This document shows positions 7,734 through 15,535 of a DNA stretch of 26,431 nt, piece by piece. Position numbers and translations under genes: made by a program. The notes below the pieces were generated by a model. It saw only the letters and a list, made by a program, of their open reading frames with translations. It did not search any database and was not told the origin of the DNA. The DNA is from Oligoflexia bacterium (lineage in GTDB: Bacteria; Bdellovibrionota; Bdellovibrionia; Bdellovibrionales; UBA1609), in the NCBI GenBank assembly GCA_026914095.1, contig JAPPIY010000211.1:1-26431 (forward strand). Reading direction: 5' to 3'. The first letter of the stretch is position 1; each line of letters begins with the position of its first letter.

Positions 7734-9035
7734 TCATTGCTCTAAAAGGCTGAGAAGCTCTTTTGTAGGCCACGCATCTGCTGGAAGGCCTAAGTGAATT
7801 TGCTCTTTTTGAATAGCAAAGCGTGTTTTAGCGCCTATTATGCCATCAATACCCCCTACATCATATCCTCTCTCAGTGAGAGCGATTTGCAATCTCTTAA
7901 GCTCATCATCAGACAAGGGCGGGGAGGGATGGCCTTCATAATACATAGGCTCGCCAGCCAATAAAGCCGCAAAAAAAGCTGATGTTGTAGAATAGACAAA
8001 GGATTTGTTCCACTGCAAATAGACTTGATAGTTAGGAAAGGCAAAAAACGCGGGTCCATTTCTTCCCTGAGGGAGCAATACCGCTGTTTTTAAGGTTTCA
8101 TTGAATTCTATTCCGCTCCGAATTTTTACTCCAAGCCTTTTCCATTCCGCCAGTGTCTTCAAATTGTTTAGGCCTGTCTCCGCCCAATTGAGACTTTGCG
8201 GCGCTATAATTTCCGTCAACCAGGGTTGATAAGGCTCCCAACCCAATTTATTGAGGGTGTTTCCGGCTGTCATTAACACATCCGGCACAGAGGATTGAAG
8301 ATTTACCTTGCCATCTCCATCCTGATCCACTCCATACAATACAATATCTTTAGGAAGCATTTGAATCATACCCACTTCACCCGCCCAGGCGCCTTTTGTT
8401 AAATCAGGATCAAAGTTACCCAATTTAAAGAGATTCAGCGCAGAAAATATATGAGGCTGGAAAAGCTCCGGCCTTCGGCAGTCATGTGAAAGAGTGACCA
8501 GAGAATTGAGAGTATTAAAGTCCCCTTGAACAGCGCCATAATCAGTTTCCAACGCTAAAAAAGAAAGCAACACAGCCGGAGGCACACCATACTTTTGATA
8601 AACAACAGAAAAAGTTTGCTCATGTTTGGCTGAAAACTGCTTTCCTTTTGAAATCCGATAGTCTGACATTACAAGTTTTGAAAATTCAATAAATGTTTTT
8701 TTAAAAATCCCCTGGGAACGATCTCTTTTAATAACTTGTGAGTCTTGTTTTACATTTTTGAAAAATTTTTCCACAATAAAAGGCTCATAACCCATTTGAT
8801 AAGACTTCTCTTTAAGCTTTTCAATAAAGGAGTTAAAATCTCCTCCACAAGATATAAGAGGGGAGGCTTGGTTTTTATGATGTAAAGAGCTTGTGTCCTC
8901 CAAAAAGTCTTCAGGAGTTTTAGGAATGGTTTTTTCAGTTTTTGTTGAGAGAGTTGTTTGTTCAGAAGAATCTTCAGGACTGCAGCCTGTTATTATTATA
9001 AAAAGAAAAACCAATAAAGAAAAGAGTTTTAACAT
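7734..9035 (-). CDS. mltB: MltB-family membrane-bound lytic murein transglycosylase
   Basis: A 433-residue lipoprotein (signal MLKLFSLLVFLFIIITGC, lipobox ITGC, Cys18). After a charged linker comes an SLT_2/MltB domain. VPPAVLLSFLALETDYG carries the catalytic Glu163, followed by NTLNSLVTLS, WAGEVGMIQMLP, the calcium-loop-like DQDGDGKVNL and DVLMTAGNTLNKLGW. The last ~60 residues (from SDDELKRLQIALTERGYDVGGIDG) form a peptidoglycan-binding type 1 domain. The enzyme cleaves the MurNAc-GlcNAc bond to 1,6-anhydro ends at the periplasmic face of the outer membrane. The ATG at 9035 has only a weak GAAGATT ribosome site. The gene is monocistronic, ending near the 27-bp inverted repeat. It could equally be an MltB paralogue used in cell separation or predation; sequence alone does not tell. 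Confidence 0.92.
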   Translation of the reverse strand: MLKLFSLLVFLFIIITGCSPEDSSEQTTLSTKTEKTIPKTPEDFLEDTSSLHHKNQASPLISCGGDFNSFIEKLKEKSYQMGYEPFIVEKFFKNVKQDSQVIKRDRSQGIFKKTFIEFSKLVMSDYRISKGKQFSAKHEQTFSVVYQKYGVPPAVLLSFLALETDYGAVQGDFNTLNSLVTLSHDCRRPELFQPHIFSALNLFKLGNFDPDLTKGAWAGEVGMIQMLPKDIVLYGVDQDGDGKVNLQSSVPDVLMTAGNTLNKLGWEPYQPWLTEIIAPQSLNWAETGLNNLKTLAEWKRLGVKIRSGIEFNETLKTAVLLPQGRNGPAFFAFPNYQVYLQWNKSFVYSTTSAFFAALLAGEPMYYEGHPSPPLSDDELKRLQIALTERGYDVGGIDGIIGAKTRFAIQKEQIHLGLPADAWPTKELLSLLEQ

Positions 9036-9260
9036 ATCAAATTAAATCTTCAGATAAAGACATTCCTAAATACTATATTTTACCTGTCTGACTAAGAGCT
9101 GTCTTTTTCTATGGATGCCTCCTGTTTCTTGAAATGAGCGTTTATGAGTTATTTACCTTTAATAAGGTGAGATTAACTCAGCAAATAAATCCAGTTAAAA
9201 CATTCAAAAAGAAAGTAAAACCAGACCAAAAGGCAGTTTTTTGTGTCATTTTTTGAGAGT
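9036..9260. other. Gap upstream of the divergent transglycosylase and hydrolase genes
   Basis: AT-rich divergent intergenic stretch. I see no open frame with a start and ribosome site and no clear repeat here. The rest of the gap up to 9434 holds repeat copy D and the promoter of the + strand hydrolase. Confidence 0.4.
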
Positions 9261-9358
9261 TTATATTTTGCTCTCGTTTGAAATTTCAGGATGACAGTCA
9301 TTCCCACGCAAGCGGGAATCTCCAGAAAAAGCCGGAACATTCAAACAGGATCATTATA
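9261..9358 (+). repeat. Dispersed MITE-like element, copy D
   Basis: Left end TTATATTTTGCTCTCGTTTG, right end TTCAAACAGGATCATTATAG, core GTCATTCCCACGCAAGCGGG. It shares ATCTCCAGAAAAAGC with copy I at 20058-20172, so these two form a subgroup. Confidence 0.7.
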
Positions 9359-9381
9359 GCAAACTAGACTTTTATCTGTTA

Positions 9382-9408
9382 TTGACAACATATTGTTTGG
9401 CATAAAAT
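9382..9408 (+). promoter_or_regulatory. Sigma70-type promoter of the lipase-like gene
   Basis: TTGACA (9382-9387) and TAAAAT (9403-9408), 15 bases apart. This spacing is slightly short. It lies 27 bases ahead of the GTG start at 9435, directly after repeat copy D. Confidence 0.45.
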
Positions 9409-9434
9409 AAATTTTTTGAGAGCTTTAAAAAAGC

Positions 9435-10799
9435 GTGTGGCGGCTTATATTCTCTTTATTTTTAGTTTTTTGTATGGGCTGTGCGGGCAACAGCTCGCTT
9501 TTAAATTTACAAAGCAAAGAAGAGGGTTTTTTATCTTTTGATTATAGAGGCTCTTACTCCACAAAATCTTTTATTTTATCTTTTTCACGATCCTCTCTAT
9601 TTACAGATGTTCTCTCTAAAAGGGAAAAAGCTTTGTTTTCCCTATCGGCTTTAGCTCTATCGGATTATATTGAAGATCAGCTCATTCGATCTCTAAACCT
9701 AGAATACAGTGAAGCAGAGGCCTTTCGTGTGGAGTACATAGCTTCTAGCCCTTACACAAGGTCTAGAGGAGTGAAAGCTTCAGGCTTGATTCTCAAGCCA
9801 CCCTCTAATGAGCCTTTGCCTTTGCTTATTTATTTTTATCCCACTTTATTGAATAAAAATGAGGCGCCTAGTTTAATCCCTCCTACTGCTTTATCTATGG
9901 ATTCCATAGAGGATTATCGCCTTATGCTGATTTTTTTAGCTTTGCAGGGATATATTGTAATGGTTCCAGACCATGTTGGCTATGGCTCTTCAGAGGACAT
10001 GCTTCATCCCTATCTTCACAAGCAGTCTGTGGCGCAAACGGCAACCAATTTTCTCCAATCGGCTGTCAATACTTTGCGCGAAAAAGGAGCTGTTATCCAA
10101 AGAGAATTATTTATTATGGGATACTCTCAAGGAGGGCATGGGGCCTTAGCCTTTGCTGAAGCCATGCAAAACCGCTCTATGGACTTTGAGATAAAAGCGG
10201 TTTCTGTTGGCGGAGGCCCCTATGATTTGCTATACACCGCGCAAGAGCTGTTGGATCAGAAACAGATTTTGAAATTAGTTGTGGCTCCTCTTTTACAATC
10301 TTACTCCTATATCTATGGCTGGGACTTAAATGATATAGTCAGAAAAGAATCTTACGCTGATGTTGTCTCTCAAATTTACAGACAGGACAGCCTGCAGGAG
10401 GCTGTGGAGGCTCTTCCGAGCTCTACAGGCTCTCTGTTTCACCCTCAGTTTCTTCGAGATATGGGAACAGGAAGGGGCGATTTCTACCAAAGGGCTTTGG
10501 AGGAAAACAGCGTTTATGATTGGGATCCTGATTTTCCTGTGCTTTTATTCCATGTCAAAAATGATGGCATTGTTCCTTATAAAAACATGGAAATAGCTTA
10601 TCGCTCTTTGAGATCAGGCAGGAGGTCTCAGATCAAAAAAATGGATTGTAATTTTAAGAAGGTGGAGGACTTAATAGGCATTATGGATGATTTAAATAGA
10701 ATGAGGGGGAGTCGTACAACGATAGAGCCTGATCATGTCAACTGTAACTTCATACATTTTCTTGAAACCGGTGATTATTTTTTAAATTACAAAAACTGA
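9435..10799 (+). CDS. Alpha/beta-hydrolase lipoprotein, secretory-lipase-like
   Basis: 454 residues starting at GTG; an in-frame TAA only three codons upstream leaves little choice. MWRLIFSLFLVFCMGC is a lipoprotein signal (lipobox CMGC is imperfect; Cys16). The fold is an alpha/beta hydrolase: strand and oxyanion region PLPLLIYFYP (128-136), MVPDHVGYGSSEDMLHPYLH (176-195), nucleophile elbow GYSQGG with Ser231, acid LLFHVKNDGIVP with Asp377, and a C-terminal histidine, His434 or His441. The VPDH.GYG..., elbow and late ND..VP pattern recall secretory lipases/esterases (LIP family). It probably hydrolyses ester bonds in the periplasm or at the cell surface; the substrate is unknown. It has its own promoter and stands alone, followed by repeat copy E. 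Confidence 0.8.
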   Translation: MWRLIFSLFLVFCMGCAGNSSLLNLQSKEEGFLSFDYRGSYSTKSFILSFSRSSLFTDVLSKREKALFSLSALALSDYIEDQLIRSLNLEYSEAEAFRVEYIASSPYTRSRGVKASGLILKPPSNEPLPLLIYFYPTLLNKNEAPSLIPPTALSMDSIEDYRLMLIFLALQGYIVMVPDHVGYGSSEDMLHPYLHKQSVAQTATNFLQSAVNTLREKGAVIQRELFIMGYSQGGHGALAFAEAMQNRSMDFEIKAVSVGGGPYDLLYTAQELLDQKQILKLVVAPLLQSYSYIYGWDLNDIVRKESYADVVSQIYRQDSLQEAVEALPSSTGSLFHPQFLRDMGTGRGDFYQRALEENSVYDWDPDFPVLLFHVKNDGIVPYKNMEIAYRSLRSGRRSQIKKMDCNFKKVEDLIGIMDDLNRMRGSRTTIEPDHVNCNFIHFLETGDYFLNYKN

Positions 10800-10802
10800 A
10801 TT

Positions 10803-10962
10803 GCTAGTCTATGCACAGTCGTTCCCGCGAAAGCGGGAATCTCACTCCCGTCTCCACTCTTCCAGTTTAAGCGCTCAGTCATTCCAGCGAAAGCCTGCCC
10901 TCGTGAAAGCGAGGATGGGAGTCTTTGACTAAAACCAGAAAACTCAAAACCGATTGGTATAA
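10803..10962 (+). repeat. Dispersed MITE-like element, copy E (left end decayed)
   Basis: The right end CTCAAAACCGATTGGTATAAG matches the family. The left inverted repeat is not recognisable. The interior has a full core hairpin TTCCCGCGAAAGCGGGAA and a second, longer palindromic piece (CAGCGAAAGCC...CTCGTGAAAGCGAGG), so it may be two nested copies. Confidence 0.6.
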
Positions 10963-11096
10963 GAGCTAACTCTTTGTTTGATAAAGCTCAAAATTTCACT
11001 TGGATGGATATAGGGGCTAGCGATCTCCGGGAGATAAGCTGGAATCTTTCTTATACCCATCCAATTCATTATTGGCTGGCGGTTTTAGTGGATTGG

Positions 11097-11231
11097 CTAG
11101 ATACTGATGACAATGTTGCAGTTAGCTTCTTTTTCCTTTTCTGAAAGTGTTATTTCATTCGGAGGAGAAGACCAAGCGGGCCAAGCGCTCATAAGAAAAA
11201 GACAAAGCCAGATTTGTAATTTTTGTTTCAT
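11097..11231 (-). CDS. Small secreted peptide (44 aa)
   Basis: The ATG at 11231 is preceded by a strong GGGAGGATAAT ribosome site. The product MKQKLQIWLCLFLMSAWPAWS is a clean Sec signal peptide, cleaved probably near AWS-SPP, leaving about 22 mature residues rich in Glu and Lys. The stop is TAG at 11099-11097. A second frame (LANPLKPPANNELDGYKKD...) continues from the same place for about 27 codons, so the gene may instead be a frameshifted longer secreted protein. No family recognised. Confidence 0.45.
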   Translation of the reverse strand: MKQKLQIWLCLFLMSAWPAWSSPPNEITLSEKEKEANCNIVISI

Positions 11232-11404
11232 ATTATCCTCCCAGGTTAAAAAATTTCATTATTTGAAAATTATAATAAGGGTCCATCATCGATGAGGACT
11301 GCCGCCGCTGTCGCCGCCACTGTGCAACCTGAAAGATAGGTTACACTTTTTGTGGTATATCCTCCTTGTTTATTTGTTTTTTCTTATGAGGAAACAAGGT
11401 TAAG

Positions 11405-12736
11405 CTAAAAAGCGACTTGCAGGCTGGCGGAGCCGCCAAATGGAATCGATCTTTTTCTTATCTCATAAATGGCTTTTGCGTCCAACCGAAGCGCGATATT
11501 TTTATTTAAAGGAACCAGCAGGGATACCGCTCCCGCCAGCCCATAATCTATTGAGTTTTGATTCATAATGTAATCTTCATTTAAATGCAGGCTTCCCATC
11601 AAGCCGCCCATTGCAAATAGATGATAGTGAGGAGATTTTAAGACAGGGTAAGCTGTTAAAATATCTAAATAAAAATGTCTCCAACTGTAAGAGCTGGTGA
11701 AATTTATATCCATGTTTAAATAAGAGATCAAAAGATTATAGCCGCTCAATTTAAGTCCAATAAACCAATCTTCTCTGGGAATATCGGGGCCGATATGAGA
11801 AGTCATCAGTCCCGCCGATAAACCCACATACTTCTTTTTATGAGATGTATCTCTTGGCTTTTCCGCTTTAGGCTTTTCAGCTGATTTTTTGATCTCCTCA
11901 ATGGAATCGAGGCTGAGAACTTTATTTTCTGATATGTATTGTTTGGCTGTTTTGTAACTGGGGTTTGAGACAAACACTCCCTTTTTTCTTTTAAATTCAG
12001 AAATGACTTCCGCTTCAGAAATATAGCCAACCACTTTTTTTTCTTTAAATAAAAAAACTTTATAAAAAGTTCCAAAGTTATGAGGAGGCCGAAAGATTTT
12101 TTTGGAGATTAGGATTTTTTTTCCAATAGAAAGGGGATACAGCTTTATAGAGTCAAAATCCGGTTTTTTATAAACAAAGCTGTTTAAACTGCTGACATAA
12201 GCTCTTTGCATATAAGGTTTATATTTTTCTGGAATAAGCGTCCGTTTTTTGATTTCCGGCTTTTTATCTGGACTTAGCTTGGCTGATATTTGTTCTGGTT
12301 TTCTTTTTTCTATCTTGGATAGAATCAATTGCTTTTTCTTTTTATAGGGTAAAATGCGGTAAAAAAGCAGTAGCTCTTTGGATTCTCTTTTGACAACAAT
12401 AGAAAGCTCTTTTTTCTTTTTCAAAATGGGGGATAACATTTGATAGATTTGCTTTTTGCTTTCAACCGCTTGATTTTCAACAGAAAGAATAACATCCTCT
12501 TTTTTTAATTTCATTTTTGCAAATAAGCTGGAAGGCTTTATAGAGGTGATTTTATAGCCCTTGTTTTGAGCCGATGAGACGGCTCTGGCAGTAGGATTTT
12601 TTGATGAATTTTTATTAGAAGGCTTTTTTAGCTTATAAGAGGAGAGAGGTTTTTTGTGATGTTTTGTTAAACAAAAACCTTGAATGCAAAAAAAAGAAAG
12701 AAGAATAAAAAGGCTTAAATGCCTGTGCTTCCGAAT
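11405..12736 (-). CDS. PDZ + SH3-like + outer-membrane beta-barrel protein, probable ATT start
   Basis: From the proposed ATT at 12736 it is 443 residues. The first residues, (M)RKHRHLSLFILLSFFCIQGFC, form a signal peptide. Residues about 58-130 are a PDZ domain (GYKITSIKPSSLFAKMKLKK then EDVILSVENQAVES). After a Lys-rich linker, about 178-246 (RAYVSSLNSFVYKKP...KVVGYISEAEV) resembles a bacterial SH3 domain. About 303-443 is a small outer-membrane barrel (YVGLSAGLM...) ending in a terminal phenylalanine (SLQVAF), the usual barrel-assembly signal. The first ATG in frame (12514) would cut the PDZ in half and lose the signal peptide. No ATG, GTG or TTG lies upstream in frame, but an ATT follows GGGGAGGTGGAGG at 12749-12737 within the end of dut. 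The gene overlaps dut by 22 bases and is likely coupled to it. The function is not known to me; a periplasmic protein-binding envelope factor is an inference. Confidence 0.75.
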   Translation of the reverse strand: MRKHRHLSLFILLSFFCIQGFCLTKHHKKPLSSYKLKKPSNKNSSKNPTARAVSSAQNKGYKITSIKPSSLFAKMKLKKEDVILSVENQAVESKKQIYQMLSPILKKKKELSIVVKRESKELLLFYRILPYKKKKQLILSKIEKRKPEQISAKLSPDKKPEIKKRTLIPEKYKPYMQRAYVSSLNSFVYKKPDFDSIKLYPLSIGKKILISKKIFRPPHNFGTFYKVFLFKEKKVVGYISEAEVISEFKRKKGVFVSNPSYKTAKQYISENKVLSLDSIEEIKKSAEKPKAEKPRDTSHKKKYVGLSAGLMTSHIGPDIPREDWFIGLKLSGYNLLISYLNMDINFTSSYSWRHFYLDILTAYPVLKSPHYHLFAMGGLMGSLHLNEDYIMNQNSIDYGLAGAVSLLVPLNKNIALRLDAKAIYEIRKRSIPFGGSASLQVAF

Positions 12737-13227
12737 CCTCCACCTCCCCGCTTGCTTTGGCTTAGCTCCTCCTGCTTTACAAATTCTGCCCTAAAAACAG
12801 GGGAAAGCACAAGCTGAGCAATGCGATCTTGGTCTTTTATCTTAATATTTTCTTTGCTTGTATTAAGAATAATGACTTTAATTTCCCCCCGATAGTCTGA
12901 ATCAATTGTTCCAGGGGTGTTTAAGACCGTTAAGCCCTGTTTAAGAGCCAGCCCGCTTCTAGGGCGGCATTGCAGTTCAAAACCGGGAGGAATTTCAAAA
13001 CTCAAACCTGTGGGAATAAGCCCTCTCTCTCCAGGCCCTAAGTTGAAATCCTCGGTTAAACAAGCTCTTATATCAAAGCCGCTGGCGCCTTCTGTTTTAT
13101 ATTCAGGCAGTTTTCCTTTAAAGCTCTCAAGGGCTTTTACCTTGACTGTCAAACAGGGAAAAGCTTTAGGAGCTTTGTTTGAAAGAGATAAATTTGAATC
13201 CGATTTGTTAGTAATTTCCATTGACAT
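12715..13227 (-). CDS. dut: Deoxyuridine 5'-triphosphate nucleotidohydrolase
   Basis: Homotrimeric dUTPase: hydrolyses dUTP to dUMP and pyrophosphate, keeping uracil out of DNA and feeding thymidylate synthesis. All five motifs are present: I LPEYKTEGASGFDIRA (40-55), II PRSGLA (89-94), III GTIDSDYRGEI with catalytic Asp109, IV RIAQLVLSPV, and V RGGGGFGSTG (160-169). At 170 residues it is about 20 longer than the usual ~150, through an N-terminal Ser/Asn/Lys-rich extension before the first strand. An AAGGAGG ribosome site about six bases before the ATG at 13227 supports this start. Its last codons double as the ribosome site and start of the downstream PDZ/beta-barrel gene. Confidence 0.97.
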   Translation of the reverse strand: MSMEITNKSDSNLSLSNKAPKAFPCLTVKVKALESFKGKLPEYKTEGASGFDIRACLTEDFNLGPGERGLIPTGLSFEIPPGFELQCRPRSGLALKQGLTVLNTPGTIDSDYRGEIKVIILNTSKENIKIKDQDRIAQLVLSPVFRAEFVKQEELSQSKRGGGGFGSTGI

Positions 13228-13331
13228 TGTTTCCTCCTTTTTAAATTAAAATATCAGCTTTCTCTTAGATATTTTTTATTGAAGAACAAGATTTGTCAAT
13301 GTTTAAAGTCCTTTTCGCTTAAATAATTGAA

Positions 13332-13628
13332 TTAGGAGGCAAACTCGGCTTGAGCTTTAGGGCGCAAATGAACTTCCGGCTGTTGCAATAAAAATTGATT
13401 TCTATAAGAATAAAAAATAGACTTATTTCTTTGAAAATTTCTCAACTGGGGGTAAAATAATCACACTAAAAAAGGAAGGACTTGGCTCACGCCATAACCA
13501 ACATCTATAATATTGGATTGAAAACCCCTCACCTCAAGTTGCAACTGAAGAGGCTCACCTATAGATTTGCCGTATTTTTTCACTTTAACATCTGAAAAAT
13601 AGACCAGAAGCTTTTCCAAGTGGAAAAC
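13332..13628 (-). pseudogene. Remnant of an AAA-type ATPase (DUF3696-like)
   Basis: On the minus strand one frame reads FHLEKLLVYFSDVKVKKYG...EVRGFQSNIIDVGYGVSQVLPFLV, an in-frame TGA (13463-13461), then about 42 further codons reaching FLLQQPEVHLRPKAQAEFAS and TAA (13334-13332). DVGYGVSQVLP and (E/Q)QPE.HL.P.AQAEF are, in the same order, the signature and Walker B segments of the RecF/SMC-like ATP-binding proteins that often carry DUF3696. Walker A, the N-terminus and the C-terminus are missing, and a TAA lies just upstream of the first codon. It is therefore a truncated, nonsense-mutated relic. Such ATPases frequently belong to defence or toxin modules, so this may be the trace of a lost accessory gene. 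Confidence 0.6.
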
Positions 13629-13650
13629 TTAAACAGGATTTAGTATCAAT
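13629..13650 (+). repeat. Solo right end of the dispersed element
   Basis: TTAAACAGGATTTAGTATCAA resembles the right terminal repeat of the main family (TTCAAACAGGATTGGTATAA). No left end is present. It abuts the truncated edge of the ATPase relic at 13628, consistent with the element marking the deletion point. Confidence 0.45.
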
Positions 13651-13945
13651 CTTAGCTTTTCATCCAAGATTTCGCAACTGCTTCTGGTTTGAATCAATCA
13701 AGAGCTTAATTTTTATTTTTATCTCAACATTTTTAAGATTAAGGGTTTAGAATTTTAGCCTTATTTATTTTGCCACAAGTGAATTTCTTTCGCCAGGGTG
13801 GATTTGTTTAAAATTTTAGCCTTAATTTATTTTGCCACAGAGCAAAGCTTCAGTCGCTTTGTGTCAAAATCCAATCATTTTAAGCCTTTGATCTTAATAA
13901 GTTATGTTGTTTTTGTATTAAAATCCATGTAAAAGCGAAAGAGCG
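13651..13945. other. Non-coding stretch upstream of the HD phosphohydrolase
   Basis: AT-rich, with the pair of direct repeats (13745-13839). I find no convincing open frame on either strand. It presumably contains the promoter of the gene at 13946. Confidence 0.4.
13745..13839. repeat. Two 33/34-bp direct repeats, 61 bp apart
   Basis: Copy 1 at 13745-13777 and copy 2 at 13806-13839 read GTTTAGAATTTTAGCCTTA / GTTTAAAATTTTAGCCTTA, followed by (A)TTTATTTTGCCACA, differing by one substitution and one inserted base. They lie about 110-200 bases upstream of the HD-domain gene. They could be regulator binding sites or a local duplication. Confidence 0.6.
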
Positions 13946-15244
13946 ATGTCAGTTCGGGAATTTAAAATCTGTGATCCTCTTTATGACTACATTTATCTGG
14001 AGGAGGATGAGGTAAAGATCATCAATCATTTTATTTTTCAAAGGCTCCGGTCGGTTCGGCAGTTGGGTTTTTCAGATCATGCCTTTCCTTCGGGGACTCA
14101 CAACCGTTTCACTCATTCTTTAGGAGTGTGTCATTTGGCGGGTCTGGCTTTTGACAGTATTTTTAATAAAAACAAGAGTTTGCCTGTCAGCTCACAAAAA
14201 AGACGGATTTTTAGAAGAATGGTTAAAATGTCAGCGCTTTTGCATGACATAGGTCATGGGCCTTTAAGCCACTCCAGCGAAAGTTTAATGCCCCCTTTAG
14301 AGCCATTGAATTTAGGAAAATATTTAAAAACAGCTAAGGGCAGACAGGCTCGCCATGAGGACTACAGTGTCAAATTTATTATAGAAAAAGAGGGTCTTTA
14401 TGGTGTTTTAAAGGAGATAGGCTTAGAGCCTCTGGCTATAGCCCAGCTTTTGCATCCTGATTTTTTAATAGACACTCATTTTTTTGAAGAGGAGGGCCTT
14501 AACTTTTTACCGCTTTTGAGACAGCTCATCAGCTCTGATTTTGATGTGGATCGTATGGATTATCTTTATAGAGATTCGCGCTCCTGCGGTGTCAAATATG
14601 GCTTGATTGACTTTACATGGCTGATTTCTCACTTTGACTGTTACATTAAGGATCAAGAGCTTTTTTTAGCGATAGCCAGCGAAGCTTTGTACACTCTTGA
14701 AAGTTTGCTTTTAGGCCGGCAGCACATGAGGCTTATTGTCTATTTTCACCATAAATCAGCTATTTACAATCAAATGCTAAAAAATTACTCCAAAGACTGT
14801 CAGTGGCGTCTTCCTTCTAATATTTTAGAATATTCTACATGGACAGACAGCCAGCTTTTTGAAAAATTAAGAGAGGATAAAAAAAATGAGTGGGCGGGCC
14901 GAATCATAGAAAAAAAGCCTTATCTCAGGCTTTATGAGTTGGTTTGTTTTGAGAAAGACTTTCAAAATCAGAACAGTATTTCTGTTTTAAAACAGGAGCT
15001 TATAGAAAAGAATGTCAATTTTATGGTCATAGATTCAGAAAAACACTCTATTAAACCCTCTAAATCTATTTCTAAGATTTATCCTGTTTATTTAAAAAAC
15101 AGAGCGCTCAATCAATTTCAAGAGCTGGGTCAGTCGCCTGCGTTTTTGCCTCTGCCTCATCGAAAATTACAAAGAATTTATGTCCCGCCGGAGGATTTTT
15201 TAAAGGCTCAAAATGTTTTAAAACAGATGACAGAATTAAAATAA
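13946..15244 (+). CDS. HD-domain phosphohydrolase (COG1078 / dGTPase-SAMHD1-like)
   Basis: 432 residues, cytosolic. Metal-binding HD signature: H57 in the THSLGVCHLAG segment, His100-Asp101 in LLHDIGHGPLSHSSE, and the distal Asp in SSDFDVDRMDYLYRDS (about 197-211). The order H...HD...D and the motifs NRFTHSLGV and DRMDYL.RDS are characteristic of the family related to dNTP triphosphohydrolases. Members hydrolyse nucleotides or related phosphoesters; which one cannot be read here. A late segment with conserved Arg/His (HRKLQRIYVPP) closes the protein. The ATG at 13946 has a weak AAAGAG ribosome site 5-6 bases upstream. It stands alone between non-coding DNA and repeat copy G. Confidence 0.88.
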   Translation: MSVREFKICDPLYDYIYLEEDEVKIINHFIFQRLRSVRQLGFSDHAFPSGTHNRFTHSLGVCHLAGLAFDSIFNKNKSLPVSSQKRRIFRRMVKMSALLHDIGHGPLSHSSESLMPPLEPLNLGKYLKTAKGRQARHEDYSVKFIIEKEGLYGVLKEIGLEPLAIAQLLHPDFLIDTHFFEEEGLNFLPLLRQLISSDFDVDRMDYLYRDSRSCGVKYGLIDFTWLISHFDCYIKDQELFLAIASEALYTLESLLLGRQHMRLIVYFHHKSAIYNQMLKNYSKDCQWRLPSNILEYSTWTDSQLFEKLREDKKNEWAGRIIEKKPYLRLYELVCFEKDFQNQNSISVLKQELIEKNVNFMVIDSEKHSIKPSKSISKIYPVYLKNRALNQFQELGQSPAFLPLPHRKLQRIYVPPEDFLKAQNVLKQMTELK

Positions 15245-15306
15245 GCTGTTAAGAGCTTTTTTAGATAGACAGGACGAATCTAAGAAGGTTTGGTCTGGCA
15301 GAGTGT

Positions 15307-15428
15307 TTATACTAATCTTGTTTGAATTTTCCTGATTTCTCATCTTTCCTACGCAAGCCTGTCCTCGTGGAAACACGGGGGCGGGAATCCAGTTAGAACC
15401 TGAAATTTTCAAACAGGAGCGCTATAAT
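15307..15428 (+). repeat. Dispersed MITE-like element, copy G
   Basis: Left end TTATACTAATCTTGTTTGAA, right end TTCAAACAGGAGCGCTATAA, interior ACGCAAGCCTGTCCTCGTGG and GGGCGGGAATCCAG. It occupies the gap between the HD gene and the SPFH gene. Confidence 0.75.
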
Positions 15429-15472
15429 TATATTAAAGGATTTTGTAATATAAAGTGGATTTCAGTCTGCTC

Positions 15473-15501
15473 TTGACAACAAAAGCTCTAAGGAGTATGA
15501 A
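15473..15501 (+). promoter_or_regulatory. Sigma70-type promoter of the SPFH gene
   Basis: TTGACA (15473-15478), a 17-base spacer, then TATGAA (15496-15501). Transcription would start near 15508, giving a short leader with an AAGGAGG site at 15528-15534. Confidence 0.55.
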
Positions 15502-15535
15502 AAGAGACGATTCTTTTTAACAAATGTAAGGAGGA

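Noticed and set aside
10969..11152. Open + strand frame (NFTWMDIGASDLREISWNLSY ...) in the gap after the lipase-like gene
   Set aside because: No start with a ribosome site, and it is antisense to the 44-residue secreted peptide, which has a strong ribosome site and a signal peptide.
15497..15520. Seven-codon upstream frame (MKRDDSF) with an AAGGAG site before the SPFH gene, possible attenuator peptide
   Set aside because: Its ATG overlaps the -10 box of the TTGACA-N17-TATGAA promoter, so it would not be transcribed from that promoter.
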